In this document: in pieces, positions 1 through 8,110 of the stretch
Layout of the letters: each line of letters begins with the position of its first letter
Numbering within the stretch: position 1 is the first letter of the stretch
Assembly: GCA_013813185.1 (NCBI GenBank)
Contig: JACCSD010000114.1
Coordinates: 1 to 26,987, forward strand
Direction of reading: 5' to 3'
Origin: Burkholderiaceae bacterium
GTDB lineage: Bacteria; Pseudomonadota; Gammaproteobacteria; Burkholderiales; Burkholderiaceae_F
DNA length: 26,987 nucleotides
Translations under genes and position numbers: made by a program
Notes under the pieces: model-generated
The model's input: the letters and a program-made list of their open reading frames with translations, nothing else
The model's database searches: none
Told to the model about the DNA's origin: nothing

Positions 1-35
1 CGTCGTCGAGGAGCGGAGCGCCAGCGGGTCCTTAA

Positions 36-145
36 GGGCCTGCCTGTCTGAACGACCGCAGGGAGTGAGTTTGCAGGCCCGCCGATGGCGCGAGTACCGC
101 AGAGAAGGCACGAAGTGCCCGACGCCCAGGCAGCGCAGCGCTGCC
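36..145. repeat. Block of three consecutive inverted repeats
   Basis: Three perfect inverted repeats follow each other in the gene-free DNA beyond the 195-aa gene. Arms GGGCCTGC (36-43) and GCAGGCCC (73-80) enclose 29 nt. GGCAC (107-111) and GTGCC (115-119) enclose GAA. GGCAGCGC (129-136) and GCGCTGCC (138-145) enclose a single A. None has a T-run, so an intrinsic terminator is not supported. The block resembles GC-rich repeated intergenic elements I associate with Burkholderiales chromosomes; that family link is from memory and unchecked. The rest of 1-170 shows no gene I can support. Confidence 0.5.
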
Positions 146-170
146 CGCCGCTTGCGCACCGCGACCGGCT

Positions 171-758
171 TCACCGCGCCTTGCTTTCTGCTCCGCCGTC
201 CGCTGCAATCTCCTGACGTTTGCGATACGGTGCGATCACCTGCTTGTCCAGCCAGCGTGAGAACTTGTGGGCGACCGGATCGGTGCGGCGATCGAGCCAC
301 GCCTTAATTCCGATTTCGGAAAATGCCAGCAGTCGCGTGCCGGGCGGTCTGGCGAGGCCGTCGCGTCCTGCAATCTGGCGCACGCGCGCAACGTCGCGTT
401 GGCGGCCGTGCAGATCGAGGGCATCGAACACGTCGGTGGCGGCAATCCAGATCGAATCGCCCTGCATCAGCATCCGTATCTGACGGCCGTCGAATTCGTA
501 GTAGGACCCGTTCCACTCGGCTGAGACGCTGTCAGACTGCCACCGCCACCACCCGCGCAGAGTGCGGTAGCCGGGCCAGAGAAGCCAAAGTCCCCAGAAA
601 GGCGCGACCAACACCAGGCTCAGCGCCCCAGTGCCGGCCCTGATATCGGTCAACCACAGAGTGCCGCCGATGACGCCCCACGCGATCCATATCATCCAGC
701 CCCATCGAACGATGCGCTCGTCTGGGTCGTGTTCAAGCCATGAGACCGGGCGCGTCAT
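171..758 (-). CDS. Two-TM membrane protein with a C-terminal Bro-N-like domain
   Basis: The 195-aa product has two hydrophobic, Trp-rich segments at about residues 19-37 and 43-62. A soluble part from about residue 85 to 182 follows. It reads like a Bro-N domain: an RQIRML strand, then WIAATDVFDAL, and near the end LLAFSEIGIKAWLD followed by A-x-K-F-x-R-W-L and VIAPYRKR. Bro-N domains are best known from phage and viral antirepressors, usually as soluble DNA-binding proteins, so a membrane-anchored version is odd. The ATG overlaps the stop of the 53-codon ORF upstream as TGATG, which suggests translational coupling. It is the last gene of the apparent efflux operon. The domain match is by eye; DNA binding is not established. 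Confidence 0.75.
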   Translation of the reverse strand: MTRPVSWLEHDPDERIVRWGWMIWIAWGVIGGTLWLTDIRAGTGALSLVLVAPFWGLWLLWPGYRTLRGWWRWQSDSVSAEWNGSYYEFDGRQIRMLMQGDSIWIAATDVFDALDLHGRQRDVARVRQIAGRDGLARPPGTRLLAFSEIGIKAWLDRRTDPVAHKFSRWLDKQVIAPYRKRQEIAADGGAESKAR

Positions 759-919
759 CAGCGAGAGCGAATCGGGGTCAGCCGCGCCGGCGCTCCTCCT
801 CCATCAGTTCCTGTTACGAGGTGAACGTAGAAGCCCTTTTCGGCTACAAGCCTGCGGCGCGCTCGTTCTGCGCTGGCGGCGTCGTTCGAATCGATCGACC
901 TTGCGGGTTCGATGCTCAT
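758..919 (-). CDS. Small 53-aa hypothetical protein, coupled to the Bro-N-like gene
   Basis: ATG at 919 has a GGAG eight bases upstream. The stop (760-758) overlaps the start of the next gene in a TGATG arrangement, so the ORF is probably translated even though it is short. It begins 39 bp after the RND gene ends. The middle, RARRRLVAEKGFYVHLV, resembles the start of the 2TM-domain family (basic helix followed by GFYxHL). The rest then turns into a Gly/Ala/Pro/Arg-rich tail with no membrane segment. It may be a remnant of a 2TM protein or a leader peptide controlling its neighbour. I cannot assign a function. Confidence 0.5.
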   Translation of the reverse strand: MSIEPARSIDSNDAASAERARRRLVAEKGFYVHLVTGTDGGGAPARLTPIRSR

Positions 920-958
920 CGCGTCAACTCCATCGGAGATGGCGATTATGACTAGGCC

Positions 959-3900
959 TTACTCAGCATTCTTGGCGGGTTGGTGCGTCAGCGCCGGCGC
1001 GCCGTGACGGCGCCCTTTCAAACGCCGTTCCAGCGCATCCAGATATGTGTAGAGCACGGGCACCACGACCAGCGTCAACAGTGTTGACGTGATCACACCG
1101 CCGATAATGGCGCGCCCCATCGGCGCCTGCTGCTCGGAACCTTCGCCGAGCCCGATCGCCAACGGCAACATGCCGAATATCATCGCCGCCGTGGTCATCA
1201 GGATCGGACGCAGGCGCACTTGACCTGCAGCGAGCAAAGCATCGTTGCGCGTCCGGCCCTCGCGCTGGCCCTTGTTCGCAAAGTCAACCAGCAGAATGGC
1301 GTTTTTCGTCACGAGCCCCATCAGGAACACGATGCCGATCATCGAGAAGATGTTCAGCGTCGTATTGGTAATCAGGAGCGCGAGCATGACGCCGACAATC
1401 GACAACGGGAGCGACGCCATGATCGCAAGCGGTTGCAGGAAACTGCCGAATTGCGAGGCGAGCACGATGTAGATGAAGATCACCGCGAGTGCGAGCGCCC
1501 CGAAGATCGCTGCGTTGACTTCTTCCTGCTCGCGAATCTGGCCGCCGACATCGAAACGCAATCCCGGCGGCAGCTCGTAGGCTTTCACCATCGCCTGCAC
1601 TTCTTTGCCCGCATCGCCCGATGGGCGCCCTTCCACGTTGGCCCACAAAGCAATTCTGCGTTGCAAATCCTGGCGCCGGATGTTCTCAGGATTGAAAGTC
1701 CGCTCGATATTGGCAATCGCGCGCAGCGGAATCACCTCGGGCGTGCCGTCGGCCATCTGCCGGCCGGTGGCGATGTTCAAGCCCGAGATATCGTCGACGA
1801 CGGTACGGCTCGCGCGCGGAATCTGCGTGATCACTTCGTAGTTCTGGCCGTCCGGCGCAAGCCAGTAGCCGGAATTTTCGCCGCCGATCAGCGCCCGCAG
1901 CGTCGTGCCGAGCTGCGCATACGTGACGCCGTACTCGGACGCCAGCTCGGGCTTCAGACGAACCGACAGCGCCGGTGTGCCCTCCTTCGCCGACACTTCA
2001 ATATCGGTAATGCCGCGAATCGACAGGATTTTCTGTCGCAAGTCGGCGATCACGCGCTGCATTTCCGCGTCGTTGTTGCCGAGCAGCGCGACATAAATCG
2101 GGCCGCCCCAACCCACTTTCATCTCGATCCCGGGAATCGCCGCGAGCCGCCGGCGGATCGCCTGTTCGAGCTTTTTCTGCGAGCGATCCCGTTCCGAGCG
2201 CGGTACGAGTTTCAAATTCAGGCGGCCGGTGTTCTTCGCGCCCTCGGTGCCGATGCCGGTGTCGATCGAGTCGATCTCCTTGAACTCGCGCAGCGCCTGT
2301 TCGACACGCTTGACGCGCTCGTCGGCGTACTCAAGGCTGGAGCCAACCGGCATCGTCAGCCGCACGCTGGTAAAACTTTGGTCGCTCTCCGGCATCATCT
2401 CGGTGCCCACGATTCCGCCAATCGGAATCGCAAGCGCAAAACTTAGCGCCGCAATCCACAACGTGATTCCGCGCGGGCTGATCGTTGCAAAGCGTGGTTT
2501 CAGGTGGCGGACTTCGAGCGTGCGCAGTGCGCGCCAAACTCCGATCGACGGCAGGCCGACCGGAACATTGAGTTTCGGCACAGTCGTGCCAAGCGTCCAT
2601 TGGCGCGGCGACAGGACCCAGCCGAGCAGCCGGCCATAGATCGCATGCACGCGGTCCATGAAGCGATCGAAGGCGCGCAGCACCGGGCCGACGAAGCGCG
2701 CATCGTGCATGCCGCGCGGCGGATCGCGCCAGACCGCAGAAAGCATCGGATCGAGCGTGAAGCTGACGAACATCGACACCAGCACCGCCACTGCAACAGT
2801 GATGCCGAACGGATAGAAAAACTTCCCGACGATGCCGCCCATAAACGCGATCGGCACGAACACCGCCACGATCGAGAACGTAGTCGCCAGCACGGCAAGA
2901 CCGATCTCGTCGGTCCCTTCGCGCGCCGCCGTGTAGTGGTCTTTTCCCATGTGGATATGGCGCACGATGTTCTCGCGCACCACGATCGCATCGTCGATCA
3001 ACAGGCCGATGCACAGGCTCAACGCCATCATCGTCATATAGTTCAACGTAAAGCCGAACACGCGGAGCGCAATGAAGGTTGCGATGACCGCGATCGGCAG
3101 CGTGAGTCCCGTAATCACGGTGCTGCGCCAGCTGCCGAGGAAGAGGAAGACAATCAGCACGGTCAGCAGCGCGCCTTCGATGATCGTCACCTTGACGTTA
3201 TTGACCGCGCCCTTGACGAAGTCCGAGGTCGAGCGCAGCAGCTTCAGCTCGGTGCCTGCCGGCAACAGCTTGCGGATGTCTTCGGCGGCGATCTTCAGAC
3301 TGTCGCCGACCTGCACGATGTTGGCGTCCTGCGCCTTGAATACGTAGAAGCTGATCGCCGGAGCCCCGTTGATACGGGCGATCGAGCTGCGCTCGCGCTC
3401 GGTATCGAATATTTCGGCGACCTGCGACAGCAGGATCGGCGCCCCGCTTTTGCGCGCGACGATGATCTTGCCGAAATTAGCCGGGTCTTCGATGCGGCCG
3501 TCGACGCGCACAATGGCTTCGACCGTGTTGTTGCTGATCGTGCCGACCGGCACGCTGACATTCGCATTGCGCAGCGCGGTGACAACTTGATCGACGGTCA
3601 GGCCGAAAGCCGTCAGACGTCCCGGGTCGACCCGCACCTGGATCTCGCGAGTCACGGTGCCGCCGAGCGAAACCCGACCGACGCCGCTCACGCGTTCGAA
3701 GCCTTTCTGCACGACCTGCTCGCCGAGCGTCGTCAACTGGCGCTGCGACAGACCGGTCCCCAACAAGGCATAAAAAGCCACCGGCTCGTCGTTCTCGTCG
3801 CCGCCGCGTTGTACGACCGGGTCTTTGACGTCGCGCGGAAATCCGGCGCGGATCTGCGCAATCTTGTCGCGCACTTCCTGCGTCACTCGGTCGGTGTCGA

Positions 3901-4195
3901 CGTCCAGCCGGAACTCGATCCATGAATACGAGATGCCCTCGTACGACGCGGACAGAATGCGCTTGACGCCGGCCACCGTGTTGACGGCATTCTCGATCGG
4001 CTTGGCGATGTCGTTTTCAACCTGCTCGGGCGACGCGCCCGGATAGCGCACCTGGATCGACACGACCGGCGGACGCACATCCGGCATCGCTTCGACCCCT
4101 AGCTTGGCGTACGAAAAGAGCCCGAGTACGGTGAGCGCCACCATCACCATCGTGGCAAACACGGGGTGATTGATCGAAACGCGCGTGATCCACAT
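959..4195 (-). CDS. RND-family multidrug efflux permease (AcrB/MexB superfamily)
   Basis: The 1078-aa inner-membrane proton antiporter is of usual length for hydrophobe/amphiphile RND pumps. It starts with the typical cytoplasmic end and TM1 (ITRVSINHPVFATM), followed by the first large periplasmic loop. The TM4 motif CIGLLIDDAIVVREN carries the paired aspartates (D401, D402) of the proton relay. A second periplasmic region and a C-terminal TM bundle complete the duplicated fold. The region between the halves (about 500-570) is longer than I would expect. It follows the adaptor gene by 16 bp and clearly forms the pump with it. No outer-membrane factor gene is adjacent, so a TolC-like channel must be encoded elsewhere. 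Substrate cannot be read from sequence. Confidence 0.96.
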   Translation of the reverse strand: MWITRVSINHPVFATMVMVALTVLGLFSYAKLGVEAMPDVRPPVVSIQVRYPGASPEQVENDIAKPIENAVNTVAGVKRILSASYEGISYSWIEFRLDVDTDRVTQEVRDKIAQIRAGFPRDVKDPVVQRGGDENDEPVAFYALLGTGLSQRQLTTLGEQVVQKGFERVSGVGRVSLGGTVTREIQVRVDPGRLTAFGLTVDQVVTALRNANVSVPVGTISNNTVEAIVRVDGRIEDPANFGKIIVARKSGAPILLSQVAEIFDTERERSSIARINGAPAISFYVFKAQDANIVQVGDSLKIAAEDIRKLLPAGTELKLLRSTSDFVKGAVNNVKVTIIEGALLTVLIVFLFLGSWRSTVITGLTLPIAVIATFIALRVFGFTLNYMTMMALSLCIGLLIDDAIVVRENIVRHIHMGKDHYTAAREGTDEIGLAVLATTFSIVAVFVPIAFMGGIVGKFFYPFGITVAVAVLVSMFVSFTLDPMLSAVWRDPPRGMHDARFVGPVLRAFDRFMDRVHAIYGRLLGWVLSPRQWTLGTTVPKLNVPVGLPSIGVWRALRTLEVRHLKPRFATISPRGITLWIAALSFALAIPIGGIVGTEMMPESDQSFTSVRLTMPVGSSLEYADERVKRVEQALREFKEIDSIDTGIGTEGAKNTGRLNLKLVPRSERDRSQKKLEQAIRRRLAAIPGIEMKVGWGGPIYVALLGNNDAEMQRVIADLRQKILSIRGITDIEVSAKEGTPALSVRLKPELASEYGVTYAQLGTTLRALIGGENSGYWLAPDGQNYEVITQIPRASRTVVDDISGLNIATGRQMADGTPEVIPLRAIANIERTFNPENIRRQDLQRRIALWANVEGRPSGDAGKEVQAMVKAYELPPGLRFDVGGQIREQEEVNAAIFGALALAVIFIYIVLASQFGSFLQPLAIMASLPLSIVGVMLALLITNTTLNIFSMIGIVFLMGLVTKNAILLVDFANKGQREGRTRNDALLAAGQVRLRPILMTTAAMIFGMLPLAIGLGEGSEQQAPMGRAIIGGVITSTLLTLVVVPVLYTYLDALERRLKGRRHGAPALTHQPAKNAE

Positions 4196-4211
4196 CGGCG
4201 GATTCTCGGAG

Positions 4212-5381
4212 CTAGTTTCTCGCCGGCGCCTGGCGATTTCTGTCGGCGACGCTCGACTCGGCAGCCAGGCTGATCACTTTCGCGGCGAGTCCATCCTTCA
4301 GATTGTCGAACTTGGTGGCGAGCACGACTTCCCCCGGCGCCAATCCCGAGGTCACTTCGATCAGCTGGGCCCGCTCGTCGCGCTTGCCGGTGGCGATGTT
4401 GCGGCGGGCGAGTTTCTCATCGACGACGACCCATACGAAAGTCTGCGCAGCTTCGGTGCGCACTGCCGACAGCGGCAGCGCAGGGACTTCGATTTCCGGA
4501 GAAATCGTCAGCAGCACGCGCGCGAACATGCCGGCCTTCAACAAAGAATCCTCATTCGCGAGCGACACATAGACATTGATCGTGCGCGTTCCGGGCTCCG
4601 CGCTTGGATTGATGCGCTCGACCCCTCCCTCAAACTTGCGACCGTCGATGCCCTCGACGCTGATCTGAGCCGGCATGCCCTTGCGAATCTGAGTGACGTC
4701 GGAGATCGGCACCTGTGCCTGCACCTCCAGCTGTGCCAGATCGACGATCGACAGCAAGGGCGCATCGAAGCTCACCTTCTCGCCGGGCTGCACATGACGC
4801 TTCGATACCGTTCCGGAAATGGGCGCGCGCACGACGGCATCGGTCATCGACAGTTGGGTCAGCTCGAGCTGTGCCTGAGCGGTCGCAACAGCCGCAATCT
4901 GCACTTGATGTGCGCTACTGGCGGTATCGAACGCATTCTGCGAAATGAAGTTCTGCTTAAGCAGTTGCGAGTTTGCCTGCCGCGTGCGGTCGGCCATCGC
5001 CAACTGCGCACGCGAAGACTCGAGCGCCGCCTTGCGCTCGGCCATTTGCGCGCGTAACTGCGCAGTATCGAACTCCGCGATCGACTGACCGGCAGTGACA
5101 CGGTCGCCCTCACGGACCAGCACCCGTTTGACTTCCGCCGACAGCTTGGCGCGCACGGTCGCCTGCGAAACGGCGTGCACCGAGCCCGGCACCGCGAGCT
5201 CAACCGCCAGACGCTTCGCTTGCAGCGAGACGACGTCGCGTTGCGCAAATTCAAGCGGCGGGCGCTCCCGCTTCTTTGCGGAGTCTCCGTCTGCCTTCTT
5301 CGACGAGATCGCGATCGCGGCGCCCGCGATCCCGACGGCAGCCAACGCCGCGGTCAGTATCCATCCTGTGCGCTTACGCAT
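4212..5381 (-). CDS. RND efflux periplasmic adaptor (membrane fusion protein)
   Basis: This AcrA/MexA-type adaptor links the RND permease to an outer-membrane channel. The N-terminus, RKRTGWILTAALAAVGIAG, is a membrane anchor or uncleaved signal without a lipobox cysteine. A first lipoyl half-motif follows (VKRVLVREGDRVTAGQSIAEFD), then an Ala/Gln-rich coiled-coil hairpin, the second lipoyl half (VRAPISGTVSKRHVQPGE), and the beta-barrel and membrane-proximal regions. I chose ATG 5381 because AGGGGG lies nine bases upstream; the in-frame ATG at 5405 has no ribosome-binding site. From 5381 the product is 389 aa, normal for the family. It is the first gene of the efflux operon. Confidence 0.95.
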   Translation of the reverse strand: MRKRTGWILTAALAAVGIAGAAIAISSKKADGDSAKKRERPPLEFAQRDVVSLQAKRLAVELAVPGSVHAVSQATVRAKLSAEVKRVLVREGDRVTAGQSIAEFDTAQLRAQMAERKAALESSRAQLAMADRTRQANSQLLKQNFISQNAFDTASSAHQVQIAAVATAQAQLELTQLSMTDAVVRAPISGTVSKRHVQPGEKVSFDAPLLSIVDLAQLEVQAQVPISDVTQIRKGMPAQISVEGIDGRKFEGGVERINPSAEPGTRTINVYVSLANEDSLLKAGMFARVLLTISPEIEVPALPLSAVRTEAAQTFVWVVVDEKLARRNIATGKRDERAQLIEVTSGLAPGEVVLATKFDNLKDGLAAKVISLAAESSVADRNRQAPARN

Positions 5382-5437
5382 TCCAAGAATCCCCCTGGGA
5401 TGCATGACTCGTGGCCAGGCACCCGTAATGGGGCGCG

Positions 5438-5465
5438 ATTATCCTCGACCCGGGATGGGCGTCAC
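5438..5465 (-). promoter_or_regulatory. Candidate sigma70 promoter of the efflux operon
   Basis: On the minus strand GTGACG (5465-5460) and GATAAT (5443-5438) are separated by 16 bp. They match the -35 consensus at four of six bases and the -10 at five of six. The start point would be near 5431, giving a leader of about 50 nt before ATG 5381. The assignment is by consensus only. Confidence 0.5.
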
Positions 5466-5470
5466 CGGCG

Positions 5471-5500
5471 CTGCGACGAACTGCGGCGAGGTGCGACGAA
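5471..5500. repeat. Three tandem imperfect 10-bp repeats upstream of the efflux promoter
   Basis: The units are CTGCGACGAA, CTGCGGCGAG and GTGCGACGAA. They are spaced exactly one helical turn apart and lie just upstream of the proposed -35 element, so they could form a regulator binding site. No regulator gene is adjacent. Confidence 0.45.
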
Positions 5501-5531
5501 ATGCAGGGACTTCAGGTTCAGCGTGCCGGAC

Positions 5532-7001
5532 TTACTCTTCCAACCCGAGATCCTGAATCTTGCGAGTGATCGTGTTGCGCCCCAGGCCAAGGCGCGTAGC
5601 GGCATCGATCCGCCGCCCGTGGGTGTGCTTGAGCGCAGTGCGGATCACCGTCGCTTCGAATTCGCGCGCCAGCGCGTCCATCACGTCTGGGGTGCCGGCC
5701 TTTAACCGGCGTTCGACTTCTGCGGTCAGTTGCGTCAGCCAGTCCTGATCCGACCACGCCGTCGCAGGCGGTACCAGCATCGGCAGCGGAGCTCCGTTGA
5801 CCGCAGTCGCGGCGCCTGCCGGCGCCGCCGTGCTCAGTGGCGATCCCGTGTCGTGCCGGATTTCCAGCGGCAGATCTTCGACTTTCACGATTTGTGCCGG
5901 AGCGAGCACGGTCAACCAATGACAGAGATTCTCGAGCTGCCGCACGTTGCCGGGAAACGGCAGCTGGCTAACGAAAGCCAAAGCCTCGTCGGATAAGCGC
6001 TTGGGTTCGACCGCAAGCTCCGCTGCGCTCTTGGCGAGGAAGTGGCGCGCCAGCAGCGCGATGTCTTCGCGACGCTCGCGCAGCGACGGTAGCCGCAGCT
6101 TGATCACATTCAAGCGGTGGTACAGATCTTCGCGGAAAGAACCCTGGCGCACCCGCTCTTCGAGGTTCTGATGAGTCGCGGCGATCACGCGCGCAGCAGC
6201 CTTGATCGGCTGATGCCCGCCGACACGGTAGTACGTTCCGTCCGACAACACACGCAACAAGCGCGTCTGCAGCTCTGACGGCATGTCGCCGATTTCGTCG
6301 AGAAACAGAGTCCCGCCTGCGGCCTGCTCGAAGCGGCCCCGCCGCATTGCCTGGGCGCCGGTGAACGCGCCGCGCTCGTGGCCGAACAATTCGCTTTCGA
6401 GCAGGTCACGCGGAATCGCCGCCATGTTGAGTGCGATGAACGGCATCTGTGTGCGCGGGCTGTGCTTGTGCAGCGCACGCGCGACGACCTCCTTGCCGCT
6501 GCCCGACTCGCCGGTCAACAGCACCGTCACATTTGACTGAGACAGGCGGCCGATCGCGCGAAACACTTCCTGCATCGACGGCGCCTGTCCCAGAATTTCC
6601 GGGACGTCCGACGGCGACTCATCGGCCTGCGATTCGCGCACGCTTTCATCGACGGCGCGCCGGATCAACTCGACCGCCTTGTCGAGGTCGAACGGCTTCG
6701 GAAGATATTCGAATGCGCCACCCTGAAAGGAAGACACCGCACTGTCGAGGTCCGAGAACGCCGTCATGATGATCACCGGCAGTGCGGGATGCTTGCGCTT
6801 GACCGCCCGCAATAGCTCGGTGCCGTTGACGCCGGGCATGCGGATGTCCGACACCAGAACCTGGGGAGTGTCGTGCTCGAGTTCGGACAACACTTCCTGC
6901 GCGCCACTAAATGCCTTACAGGGAATGTTCTCGCGCGCGAGCGCTTTTTCCAGCACCCAGCGTATCGAGCGGTCGTCGTCGACGATCCAGACGGGTTTCA
7001 T
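5532..7001 (-). CDS. ntrC: Nitrogen regulation response regulator NtrC (NRI)
   Basis: This 489-aa sigma54-dependent activator is phosphorylated by NtrB under nitrogen limitation and drives glnA and other nitrogen genes. The receiver domain (about 1-120) has the phosphoacceptor D52 in VLVSDIRMPG and K102 in LPKPF. The AAA+ domain (about 136-370) carries Walker A GESGSGKE (164-171), the sigma54-contact loop GAFTGA (211-216) and Walker B LFLDEIGDM. A Pro/Ala-rich linker leads to a Fis-type helix-turn-helix at the C-terminus (AATRLGLGRNTITRKIQDLG). Its ATG overlaps the ntrB stop by 4 bp (ATGA), so the two are translationally coupled. NtrC assignment is firm from the NtrB pairing and glnA linkage. 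Confidence 0.97.
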   Translation of the reverse strand: MKPVWIVDDDRSIRWVLEKALARENIPCKAFSGAQEVLSELEHDTPQVLVSDIRMPGVNGTELLRAVKRKHPALPVIIMTAFSDLDSAVSSFQGGAFEYLPKPFDLDKAVELIRRAVDESVRESQADESPSDVPEILGQAPSMQEVFRAIGRLSQSNVTVLLTGESGSGKEVVARALHKHSPRTQMPFIALNMAAIPRDLLESELFGHERGAFTGAQAMRRGRFEQAAGGTLFLDEIGDMPSELQTRLLRVLSDGTYYRVGGHQPIKAAARVIAATHQNLEERVRQGSFREDLYHRLNVIKLRLPSLRERREDIALLARHFLAKSAAELAVEPKRLSDEALAFVSQLPFPGNVRQLENLCHWLTVLAPAQIVKVEDLPLEIRHDTGSPLSTAAPAGAATAVNGAPLPMLVPPATAWSDQDWLTQLTAEVERRLKAGTPDVMDALAREFEATVIRTALKHTHGRRIDAATRLGLGRNTITRKIQDLGLEE

Positions 7002-8080
7002 GCCAGTGGGATCAGGATCCGGAAATTGGTGCGGCCCGGGCGACTGTCGGCTTCGATCATGCCGTCGTGTTGCTGAATGAACGTTTGCGCAAGCGTTAGA
7101 CCGAGCCCGTTGCCACCGTCGCGGCCCGATACCAACGGAAAGAAAATCCGGTCCTTCAGATGATCAGCAATCCCGGGGCCGTTGTCGACGACATGCAGAT
7201 CGAGTGCCAGCCGGTGCCGCGCGCGCGCAATCGTCACTTGCCGCGCGACGCGGGTGCGCAACACGATTTCGGCGTCTCCAGCCGCGATGCGCCCGTCGAG
7301 CGCCTGGGCGGCGTTACGCACGACGTTGAGAAGGGCCTGGATCAGCTGCTCCTTGTCGCCGCGAAACTCGGGAGCACTCGCGTCGTAATCACGCGTGATC
7401 GCCAGCCCGCGCGGGAACTCGGAGACCATGATCAGCCGCACCCGCTCGCACACTTCGTGAATATTGACATCCGAGACCACACGCGGAGAGCGATGCGGCA
7501 TCAGCAAGCGATCGACCAGCGCATGCAGCCGATCGGCCTCCGCGATGATGACGCGCGTGTATTCGCGCTGCTCGCTGCTCGCAAGCTCGGCTTCGAGCAA
7601 CTGCGCGGCGCCACGCACGCCGCCCAGCGGATTCTTGATCTCGTGCGCAAGATTGCGCAGCAGCTCGCGGTTTGCTTCGGTCAAACCGATCTGCCGCTCT
7701 TCGCGGTCGACCTTTAGTTGTTGCTCGATCTCGGTGATCTCGAGCACCAGCGGAATGTTGTCAACGAACTGGACGGCGGCGATCACACGCACCGGCAGTG
7801 GATCGCGCCCCAGCCTGCGCAGTTCCATGATTTGCTTGCGCTGCCCAAAGGCGTTGGCTTGCGCATCCCCAACCAACTGCCGCATCTCCGCGTCATCACC
7901 CAACACCCGGCACGCGAGCTGACCCACCAGCGTCTTGCGCGATGTATCGAAGAGCAGCTCGGCCGACTGATTGACATGGGCGACCCTTCCGCCACTGTCG
8001 ACCAGCAACACCGCCGTCGACAGCAGGTCGAGGCCGTCGTAGGAATGCTGAGTCAGTGCGAACAGCTCGACCGCGCTCAT
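6998..8080 (-). CDS. ntrB: Nitrogen regulation sensor histidine kinase/phosphatase NtrB (NRII)
   Basis: The 360-aa cytoplasmic kinase has no membrane segment, as expected for NtrB, which senses nitrogen status through the PII protein. A PAS domain occupies about residues 12-115. The H-box LAHEIKNPLGGVRGAAQLL holds the phosphorylated H146. The catalytic domain has the N-box (NVVRNAAQAL, N256), the G1 box DNGPGI (299-304) and the G2 box GNGLGLTLAQ. It sits between the DUF4124 gene (30-bp gap) and ntrC (4-bp overlap), consistent with co-transcription from glnA. Confidence 0.97.
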   Translation of the reverse strand: MSAVELFALTQHSYDGLDLLSTAVLLVDSGGRVAHVNQSAELLFDTSRKTLVGQLACRVLGDDAEMRQLVGDAQANAFGQRKQIMELRRLGRDPLPVRVIAAVQFVDNIPLVLEITEIEQQLKVDREERQIGLTEANRELLRNLAHEIKNPLGGVRGAAQLLEAELASSEQREYTRVIIAEADRLHALVDRLLMPHRSPRVVSDVNIHEVCERVRLIMVSEFPRGLAITRDYDASAPEFRGDKEQLIQALLNVVRNAAQALDGRIAAGDAEIVLRTRVARQVTIARARHRLALDLHVVDNGPGIADHLKDRIFFPLVSGRDGGNGLGLTLAQTFIQQHDGMIEADSRPGRTNFRILIPLA

Positions 8081-8110
8081 GCGCGGCCCAGCGTAACGAG
8101 GAAAACCGAC

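Noticed and set aside
65..307. 80-codon open frame on the plus strand
   Set aside because: It runs through the inverted-repeat block into the antisense of the 195-aa gene.
740..955. 71-codon open frame on the plus strand
   Set aside because: The opposite strand carries the 53-codon ORF with a good ribosome-binding site and coupled stop/start, which is the better interpretation.
1220..2446. 408-codon open frame on the plus strand
   Set aside because: It is another antisense shadow of the RND gene with biased composition.
2504..3925. 473-codon open frame on the plus strand
   Set aside because: It lies opposite the RND permease and is extremely Arg/Asp/His-rich, with no recognisable domain.
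4170..5057. 295-codon open frame on the plus strand
   Set aside because: It is antisense to the adaptor gene; composition and lack of a ribosome-binding site argue against it.
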